DNA from: Ferruginibacter sp.
GTDB lineage: Bacteria > Bacteroidota > Bacteroidia > Chitinophagales > Chitinophagaceae
Assembly (NCBI GenBank): GCA_025352435.1
Contig: JANXTN010000351.1
Coordinates: 1 to 12,302, forward strand
Reading direction: 5' to 3'
DNA: 12,302 bases
Shown: piece after piece, positions 8,157 through 12,302 of the stretch
Numbering within the stretch: the stretch's first letter is position 1
How the letters are laid out: each line of letters begins with the position of its first letter
Notes under the pieces: model-generated
Databases searched by the model: none
Seen by the model: the letters and a program-made list of their open reading frames with translations, nothing else
What the model was told of the DNA's origin: nothing
Position numbers and translations under genes: made by a program

Positions 8157-8430
8157 GAACTATTAAAAAAAATATTTTTACAATCTACTTAAGGGCTGTT
8201 GTATTTGGAAGCTTTATGGAACTTTTGTCCTTTGCCCGCCGACAATCTTTCATTCGTTCTTCATAAAAGCCTGCCCTGCCTGCGGAAAATCAAAGCTAAG
8301 TCGTGCAGTTCTTAATCTTTAAAAAAGGAAGGCTTCTGGATTGAAACTACACTGCATCGGATGCCGCGGATCCTTTGTAAGGTATTCCGGAACAAAGCAG
8401 GACAAAAATCTCCCGCCAACCGTCAAAAAA
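8157..8430. repeat. Gene-free, repeat-rich, locally GC-richer island between convergent genes
   Basis: The part from about 8222 to 8420 contains several short repeats. TTTTGTCCT (8223-8231) and AGGACAAAA (8399-8407) are a perfect 9-bp inverted pair. CCCGCCGAC (8235-8243) and CCCGCCAAC (8412-8420) are direct near-copies. TCCTTTG occurs at 8228-8234 and 8371-8377. CTTTGT (8373-8378) pairs with ACAAAG (8392-8397) around the palindrome TTCCGGAA (8385-8392). GCATCGGATGC (8354-8364), CCGCGG (8364-8369) and GGATCC (8368-8373) are further palindromes, and CTGCC/CTGC is reiterated at 8270-8284. It is visibly richer in G+C than the spacers around it. No gene is supported. It could be a dispersed intergenic repeat, a decayed mobile element or a structured RNA; the sequence alone does not decide. 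Confidence 0.45.
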
Positions 8431-9720
8431 TTATTTAGTTGTTTTATAAATTGTACCGTCTTTCATTACCCATTTTACATTTTGCAACAATTGAATATTT
8501 TGAGTTGGATCCCCTGCCACAGCGATAATATCTGCGTAATTACCTGCTTTTAATTCGCCAAGCAACGGCTGACCGAGTAAGTCAGAAGCATTGATAGTGG
8601 CTGTTTGTATGGCCTGCAAAGGTGTGTAACCATACTTTACCATAAATTCAAAATCTTTGGTTTGGGCAACGTTCCAATCGTACCCGCCAATGTCTGTACC
8701 ATAAGCAATTTTTACCCCGGCAGCGGCGGCTTTTTTAAAGAGCGCAGGTTCTGTTTCGGCGAAATATTTATTTATAGGGCTGCCCGCTTTTGCACGGCCT
8801 TCGGCTACAAAATCGTTGACATAAATCGTAGGGCACCAATACACATTTTTCTTTATCATGGTTTGTATGCATTCATCATCCATACCAAAGCCATGCTCAA
8901 TTGATGAAGCGCCTGCACCAATGGCTGCTAAAATTCCATCTCTTGTAACGGCATGTGCAGCAAGTTTTCTGTTGCTTCGTTTTACTTCATCGCCAATAGC
9001 CATAATTTCTTCTGTTGTAAAGTTTTGAAGACTTCGGTAGCTGCCGTCGGCGAGTTTGCTGTAACTTCTATCTGCATAAATTTTTATCCAATCTGCACCA
9101 TGGGCAATCTGGTCACGCACTACCCGACGAGCTTCATCTGCACCGGTAATTTCTTTAAGGCCCTTTGGTAATGTAAGTTCCCATGCATAACCTGCTTCGC
9201 TGATGGGGTAGTGGCCTGTTGTGTTTATGGCAAGGGTAGAAACAAACATGCGTGGACCGGGCATTTCGCCGTTTTTGATTGCTTTTTTAAGGTCTACATC
9301 TGCATAGCCTGCCCCTTCGGTGCCAAGGTCTCTAAGGGTTGTGAAACCATTTTGCAACGCGATGCCGCAGCTGCGAACCGCACGTATAGTGCGGTATGGA
9401 ATGGATTCTTTTAAAAGCTGCACATCGTAATCTTCGCTGGTAATATCGCCCTGCAACAATACATGCGTGTGGCAGTCAATCATGCCGGGCATAATGGTGT
9501 ATGCAGATAAATCAATGACGGTATCTGCTTTTATTTTAACCATAGCACCTGCCGGTGAAATGGATTCTATTGTATTATTTTTTACAACAATGGTTACATT
9601 TTTATTTAGCTGCCCGGTGCGGACATCCAATACTGCTCCACATTTAATAGCGGTAACTTTTTGGGCAAATAAACTGAGGGTAATGAACAAGGAAAAAATA
9701 AATAGGAAAATGTTGCGCAT
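8431..9720 (-). CDS. Exported metal-dependent amidohydrolase (imidazolonepropionase-like / Xaa-Pro dipeptidase type)
   Basis: A 429-residue protein with a signal peptide (hydrophobic 4-18, cleavage likely after LFA at 19|20), so it acts in the periplasm. It belongs to the amidohydrolase superfamily subgroup that includes imidazolonepropionase-related proteins and bacterial prolidases. Metal ligands are all visible: His84 and His86 (DCHTH), Lys213 (WIKIYAD, the lysine expected to be carboxylated), His256 (AAHAV), His276 (SIEHG) and Asp343 (YGTDIGG). N-terminal (about 22-75) and C-terminal (385-425, GELKAGNYADIIAV) segments form the small beta-sandwich typical of the family, with 'MPGMIDCHTH' starting the barrel. 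True HutI is cytoplasmic, and no hut genes are present, so cleavage of N-acyl or Xaa-Pro dipeptides is the better guess; the substrate remains uncertain. The ATG at 9718-9720 begins the signal peptide directly. It converges on the DUF885 gene and diverges from the small membrane protein gene. Confidence 0.9.
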   Translation of the reverse strand: MRNIFLFIFSLFITLSLFAQKVTAIKCGAVLDVRTGQLNKNVTIVVKNNTIESISPAGAMVKIKADTVIDLSAYTIMPGMIDCHTHVLLQGDITSEDYDVQLLKESIPYRTIRAVRSCGIALQNGFTTLRDLGTEGAGYADVDLKKAIKNGEMPGPRMFVSTLAINTTGHYPISEAGYAWELTLPKGLKEITGADEARRVVRDQIAHGADWIKIYADRSYSKLADGSYRSLQNFTTEEIMAIGDEVKRSNRKLAAHAVTRDGILAAIGAGASSIEHGFGMDDECIQTMIKKNVYWCPTIYVNDFVAEGRAKAGSPINKYFAETEPALFKKAAAAGVKIAYGTDIGGYDWNVAQTKDFEFMVKYGYTPLQAIQTATINASDLLGQPLLGELKAGNYADIIAVAGDPTQNIQLLQNVKWVMKDGTIYKTTK

Positions 9721-9825
9721 AATTTTGGTTTTTTATAATACAAAATACTGAAATATTTTTATTGCAATAAGTATTTGTATGGAAAGAATAAAATGTTGAC
9801 GAACACTTTATTTAATTTGCATTTT

Positions 9826-9833
9826 TATATTTG
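9826..9833 (+). promoter_or_regulatory. Candidate -7 element for the small membrane protein gene
   Basis: TATATTTG is an exact match to the Bacteroidota TAnnTTTG element, 44 bases before the ATG at 9878. The nearest upstream TTG (9796-9798) is 27 bases away, longer than usual, so the -33 part is weak or absent. I see no clear promoter for the divergent amidohydrolase gene in the same 157-bp spacer; the best is a poor TTG-N17-TATTTTG on the minus strand (9741-9767). Confidence 0.35.
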
Positions 9834-9877
9834 TTTTAGATTAGTAAATTTTAAAGATTCTTGCTTATCCATAAATT

Positions 9878-10267
9878 ATGAAAAGAAACCTTCTTACTAT
9901 AACACTGATAATTGCATTTATTATTGAAGCCGCATTAACTATTTTGTGTTTTTTTAAACCCGCAACAGCCATGAGTTTGTTCGGTATGGCGTACAGCAAT
10001 GAAACCTCTTTTCTTGGATATATCATTGCTTGGTTTTGCCTGCTTGTATCTATAATGATTTTGTATGCAATGGCAGGGTTAAGAAATAATAACAACGGTT
10101 ACAAAACATTAATTTATATCCTTGGCTGTTGGTGGATAGCACTAGGCATTGGTGTGTATGTAAGCTTTAAAAAAACAGATAATCTGCTGCTGGATTCGTT
10201 AAAGGGTGCAATACTAATTGTATTGAATTACCTTTATGCAAATGATAAAAAATCGCCTAGCAGTTAA
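9878..10267 (+). CDS. Small four-helix integral membrane protein of unknown function
   Basis: A 129-residue protein that I do not recognise with certainty. Four hydrophobic segments are visible, at about residues 5-27, 44-67, 77-97 and 106-121, joined by short polar loops (NNNNGYK at 70-76, FKKTD at 97-101) and ending in a charged tail (NDKKSPSS). After helix 1 comes 'KPATAMSLFGM', a Pro-containing amphipathic turn that recalls the small four-helix BphX/DUF4345-like membrane proteins; this is only a resemblance. The ATG at 9878 follows an AT-rich leader with no Shine-Dalgarno sequence. Its TAA stop (10265-10267) overlaps that of oxyR on the other strand by sharing TTAA. An open frame on the opposite strand (10095 to 9865) was judged a shadow because it has no domain or export signal, while this frame shows clear helix periodicity and its own candidate promoter. 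Confidence 0.72.
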   Translation: MKRNLLTITLIIAFIIEAALTILCFFKPATAMSLFGMAYSNETSFLGYIIAWFCLLVSIMILYAMAGLRNNNNGYKTLIYILGCWWIALGIGVYVSFKKTDNLLLDSLKGAILIVLNYLYANDKKSPSS

Positions 10268-11202
10268 GAAATTTCTACCACTTGTAATTTCTTTTTGCGG
10301 GTAAGTTCTGGAGGCAGGTTTTCTACAATACAGTTTTTTAAAATGCCCGTGAGCCTCGTTTTTACAAATCCCTTTAAGGTGACCATACTTATTTCTCTTG
10401 CAGGCGCAGGGCTTTTAAAATAACGGAGCATGCCTTTTTTTGTTGCGCTCATATCCAGCGTAGCAAGCTCCGGTAATAATGTTATTCCTTCGTTTTTTTC
10501 TACAAATTTTTTTAATGTTTCTATGCTGCCGGTTTCATATTCTAAATGTTTTTCTATAGTGGAGTTTTTTTGTAACTCACAAAGGTTAAGTGTTTGGCTG
10601 CGCAGGCAATGACCTTCTTCTGCAAGCCATAACCGATTAGGATCGATATCTGATGGTAAAATATATTTTTTTGCAAATACCTTTTCTCTTTTTGAAACAT
10701 ACGCCACAAACTCTTCATTAAATAAAATTTCTTCCTTCAATTCTGCATGGGCAAGCGGTGTTGCCAATATGCCGATATCTATACTGCCATTGTTTAACCG
10801 CTTTATAATTTTTTCTGTGGTTAACTCACTTATGCTAAGCTTAACCAACGGATATTTTTTTATAAAAGATAATAAAAACAGGGGCAATAAATATGGTGCA
10901 AGAGTAGGAATGATACCGATTTTTAAATGACCTTCAACAGTGTTTTTTTGTTGTTGAATAAGTTGCTCCACCATAGCAGTTTCTGCCAATATTTTTTTTG
11001 CCTGTTCAATAATGATTGCACCTGTTTCTGTAGTAGTAACGGGCATGCTGTTGCGGGAAAAAATTGTTGTTTTTAATTCTTCTTCCAGCCTTTGTACCTG
11101 CAGGCTTAAAGATGGCTGCGCAATGTGGCAATGCGCTGCAGCTTTACCAAAATGCCGAAACGAATCAAGTGCCACAACATATTCTAATTGTACAAGTGTC
11201 AT
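10264..11202 (-). CDS. oxyR: OxyR, LysR-type hydrogen peroxide sensor and transcriptional regulator
   Basis: A 312-residue LysR-family regulator. Residues 1-60 form the winged helix-turn-helix (FRHFGKAAAHCHIAQPSLSL, 15-34), followed by a linker helix to about 88 and the type-2 periplasmic-binding-like sensor domain (93-295). The diagnostic feature is GHCLRSQTLNLC at 197-208: Cys199 and Cys208 fall at the same residue numbers as the peroxidatic and resolving cysteines of E. coli OxyR, with His198 and Thr100 (IPT) also collinear. The expected role is activation of catalase, alkyl hydroperoxide reductase and Dps genes when the disulfide forms. None of those genes is in the window, so its targets are elsewhere. 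ATG at 11200-11202 gives the standard LysR N-terminus (MTLVQLEYVVAL). A perfect half-operator lies one base upstream of the start, indicating autoregulation. The gene converges on the small membrane protein gene with a 4-base overlap. Confidence 0.94.
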   Translation of the reverse strand: MTLVQLEYVVALDSFRHFGKAAAHCHIAQPSLSLQVQRLEEELKTTIFSRNSMPVTTTETGAIIIEQAKKILAETAMVEQLIQQQKNTVEGHLKIGIIPTLAPYLLPLFLLSFIKKYPLVKLSISELTTEKIIKRLNNGSIDIGILATPLAHAELKEEILFNEEFVAYVSKREKVFAKKYILPSDIDPNRLWLAEEGHCLRSQTLNLCELQKNSTIEKHLEYETGSIETLKKFVEKNEGITLLPELATLDMSATKKGMLRYFKSPAPAREISMVTLKGFVKTRLTGILKNCIVENLPPELTRKKKLQVVEIS

Positions 11203-11203
11203 A

Positions 11204-11218
11204 ATAGTTTAAAGCTAT
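11204..11218. promoter_or_regulatory. OxyR half-operator (ATAG-N7-CTAT) at the oxyR start
   Basis: The 15 bases read ATAGtTtaaAgCTAT. This fits all ten fixed positions of the E. coli OxyR half-site ATAGnTnnnAnCTAT and the general LysR T-N11-A rule. On the oxyR strand it is followed by one T and then the ATG, so bound OxyR would cover the translation start region and a -7-like box TAGCTTTA (11210-11217). The second half-site expected 7 bases further on either side is not recognisable (at most two of four bases per tetramer), although an off-register CTAT occurs at 11232-11235. Confidence 0.7.
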
Positions 11219-11339
11219 GATTTTATAATATCTATTCATTAAAAATATAATCATTTAAACATAATTTTATTAAGTGTTAGTGCGGAAACGACAATACAAC
11301 AAATTAATTATAGAAGCGGATTTTTTGGTTTAACAATTA

Positions 11340-11354
11340 AACATATTGTATGTT
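11340..11354. repeat. Perfect 15-bp dyad in the oxyR upstream spacer
   Basis: AACATA-TTG-TATGTT has two perfect 6-base arms and a 3-base centre. It lies 138 bases upstream of the oxyR start. It could be an operator or a small RNA hairpin. The spacer 11203-11463 also contains the 7-mer TTAAGTG twice (11270-11276 and 11353-11359). Confidence 0.45.
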
Positions 11355-11366
11355 AAGTGAACTGAT

Positions 11367-11408
11367 AAGCTAAAGATTATAAACAAATTTCCCCTTGAAA
11401 AGCTAAAG
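11367..11408. repeat. Direct repeat AAGCTAAAG, two copies
   Basis: The 9-mer AAGCTAAAG occurs at 11367-11375 and again at 11400-11408, 33 bases apart from start to start. The second copy runs into the 5' arm of the terminator hairpin at 11405. The meaning is unknown, and AT-rich 9-mers repeat by chance fairly easily. Confidence 0.35.
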
Positions 11409-11437
11409 CCATGAAATAATTTTCATGGCTTTTTTTT
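11405..11437 (+). terminator. Strong intrinsic terminator, plus-strand polarity
   Basis: AAAGCCATGAAA (11405-11416) and TTTCATGGCTTT (11421-11432) form an unbroken 12-bp stem with a TAAT loop, running into eight consecutive Ts (11430-11437). This is an ideal terminator for plus-strand transcripts. Read on the minus strand it lies about 32 bases beyond the stop of the T9SS protein gene, where the following sequence (TTTAGCTTTT) is less ideal but U-rich, so it may serve that gene as well. No plus-strand gene is annotated just before it. Confidence 0.82.
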
Positions 11438-11463
11438 GTTGGAAAGAAAACAATAAGCTTTTT

Positions 11464-12302
11464 TTATTTTTTGATAATTTTAACAGTGCGGATGTCGTTG
11501 CCGAGCAGCACTTTCAACAAGTAAATCCCGGGCTCGTAATTATTCAATGATATGATTGTAGTATTTATGCCTTTAGCAGCCCGTATTGTATTTTTTTGAA
11601 AAACCCTTCCGTCATTACTAATTAAACTATAAGTTACTTTCATTTCTGATGGAGCATTTATCTCAAGAGAAGTAATATTTTCTACTGGATTCGGATATAC
11701 CGAGAAAATTGAATTTTTATCAGTAATCTTTATATTCCTAATTTCAGAATATACAAAACGCCCATCAATATCTACTTGTTTTATCCGATAGTAAATATTG
11801 CCATTACTCTTAACTAATCCAATATTTAAATCAGTATAAGTATAAATATTTCCATTGGTTGAACTACTTGTCTTTACAAAAGAATTTATCTTATTAAAGA
11901 TGGTACCGTCCAAACTTCTTTCCATTTCATAACGATCTACTGCTGCTGTTTCGTTTACAACGCTCCAGCCTAAAACTGCATCGGTAGATTTCTTTACGCA
12001 TGTGAAGGAAGTAAATTTTACAGGCAACACACTAGCTGTTATTTTCTGATAAAAATTTTGTCCGGAATTTGATAAGAAGGCTGCGTTACCATAGTAAAGC
12101 TGGTTACTGATATTTCCATTAAGGCTATTGTGTGATGTGAAATCTGACTGACCACCTACACCCGCAGTATTTTTAGTAGCAGTAAAATAATACGGAAATC
12201 CTGTTTCATTATTACCCGACAATTCAATATTGGTAGAAATTACGTTGCTGACCGGAACTGAGAAAACAAGGTACTCTTGGCCTGCAACATAAGTTACTGT
12301 AG
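11464..12302 (-). CDS. T9SS type A sorting-domain protein, C-terminal fragment
   Basis: The frame stays open to the right edge: beyond a TTG codon at 12220-12222 it continues as ...FSVPVSNVISTNIE, so this is a 5'-truncated gene with 278 codons visible, not one starting at 12222. Visible residues 92-194 form a beta-rich module beginning LPVKFTSF, containing 'DRYEMERSLDGTIFNKI' and 'YYRIKQVDIDGRFVYS'. Such fibronectin-like modules commonly precede sorting domains in Chitinophagaceae. Residues 198-278 are the type A sorting domain: SVYPNPVENITSLEI, then 'EPGIYLLKVLLG' and the basic end KIIKK. The protein is therefore expected to cross the outer membrane through the type IX secretion system, where this C-terminal domain is removed and the cargo anchored or released. 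The functional N-terminal part is missing, so its activity cannot be stated. The stop TAA is at 11464-11466, and a strong hairpin follows. Confidence 0.9.
   Translation of the reverse strand, partial: TVTYVAGQEYLVFSVPVSNVISTNIELSGNNETGFPYYFTATKNTAGVGGQSDFTSHNSLNGNISNQLYYGNAAFLSNSGQNFYQKITASVLPVKFTSFTCVKKSTDAVLGWSVVNETAAVDRYEMERSLDGTIFNKINSFVKTSSSTNGNIYTYTDLNIGLVKSNGNIYYRIKQVDIDGRFVYSEIRNIKITDKNSIFSVYPNPVENITSLEINAPSEMKVTYSLISNDGRVFQKNTIRAAKGINTTIISLNNYEPGIYLLKVLLGNDIRTVKIIKK

Noticed and set aside
8165..8179. AAAAATATTTTT palindrome after the DUF885 stop as an intrinsic terminator
   Set aside because: It is only A/T pairs with no GC stem, too weak to call.
8185..8289. A 34-codon minus-strand open frame with an internal ATG (22 codons, Lys/Arg-rich)
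   Set aside because: It is too short to support, has no ribosome-binding or export signal, and lies wholly within the repeat island.
8341..8553. A 70-codon plus-strand open frame starting at TTG, overlapping the end of the amidohydrolase gene
   Set aside because: It has no credible start signal and overlaps the well-supported amidohydrolase gene antisense for more than half its length; its protein-like first half probably reflects the repeat island.
9865..10095. A 76-codon minus-strand open frame antisense to the small membrane protein
   Set aside because: It shows no domain or export signal, whereas the plus-strand frame has four clear membrane helices and a candidate promoter.
11219..11240. 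A second OxyR half-site next to the first, using CTAT at 11232-11235
   Set aside because: The spacing is wrong by five bases and the matching ATAG tetramer is missing, so a full four-tetramer operator cannot be claimed.
12220..12222. TTG at 12220-12222 as the start of the T9SS protein
   Set aside because: The frame continues without a stop to the window edge with sensible sequence, and no signal peptide follows this TTG; the gene is truncated by the window.

Overview
The window is chromosomal DNA from a member of the Bacteroidota, most likely a Chitinophagaceae-type bacterium. This is inferred from four things: AT-rich DNA without clear Shine-Dalgarno sequences before the starts; a protein ending in a type IX secretion (T9SS) type A sorting domain preceded by an 'LPVKFTSF...' module; a very large secreted Asp-box (BNR/VPS10-like) protein of a kind common in that phylum; and promoter-like sequences resembling the Bacteroidota TTG / TAnnTTTG pattern. 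There is no rRNA, tRNA, CRISPR array, integrase or recognisable insertion sequence.

Layout: (1) 1-699 (+) is the C-terminal part of a glycoside hydrolase family 3 enzyme, followed by a terminator at 726-757 that probably works in both directions. (2) 791-1507 (-) is a short-chain dehydrogenase/reductase. (3) 1739-4855 (-) is a 1038-residue secreted Asp-box propeller protein, and just upstream of it on the same strand is a DctA-type dicarboxylate symporter (4953-6209). (4) Divergent from dctA is a 601-residue DUF885 lipoprotein (6351-8156, +) with a metallopeptidase-like HEAIPGHH motif. (5) 8157-8430 is a gene-free, repeat-containing island. (6) 8431-9720 (-) is an exported amidohydrolase of the imidazolonepropionase/Xaa-Pro dipeptidase type. 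(7) 9878-10267 (+) is a four-helix membrane protein of unknown function, whose stop codon interlocks with that of oxyR. (8) 10264-11202 (-) is oxyR, with the redox cysteines at exactly the E. coli positions (199 and 208). (9) 11203-11463 is an AT-rich regulatory spacer. (10) 11464 to the right edge (-) is the C-terminal part of a T9SS cargo protein.

Most of the genes encode exported or envelope proteins for polymer and peptide breakdown (GH3, DUF885, amidohydrolase, T9SS cargo) or for small-acid uptake (DctA). They lie in mixed orientations and do not form one obvious operon. The most informative non-coding signal is a perfect match to the OxyR half-operator, ATAGnTnnnAnCTAT, one base from the oxyR start codon; it suggests direct autoregulation. 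The same spacer ends in a strong intrinsic terminator pointing away from oxyR, so a small RNA in an oxyS-like position is possible but unproven. I did not find a convincing new multi-gene system.
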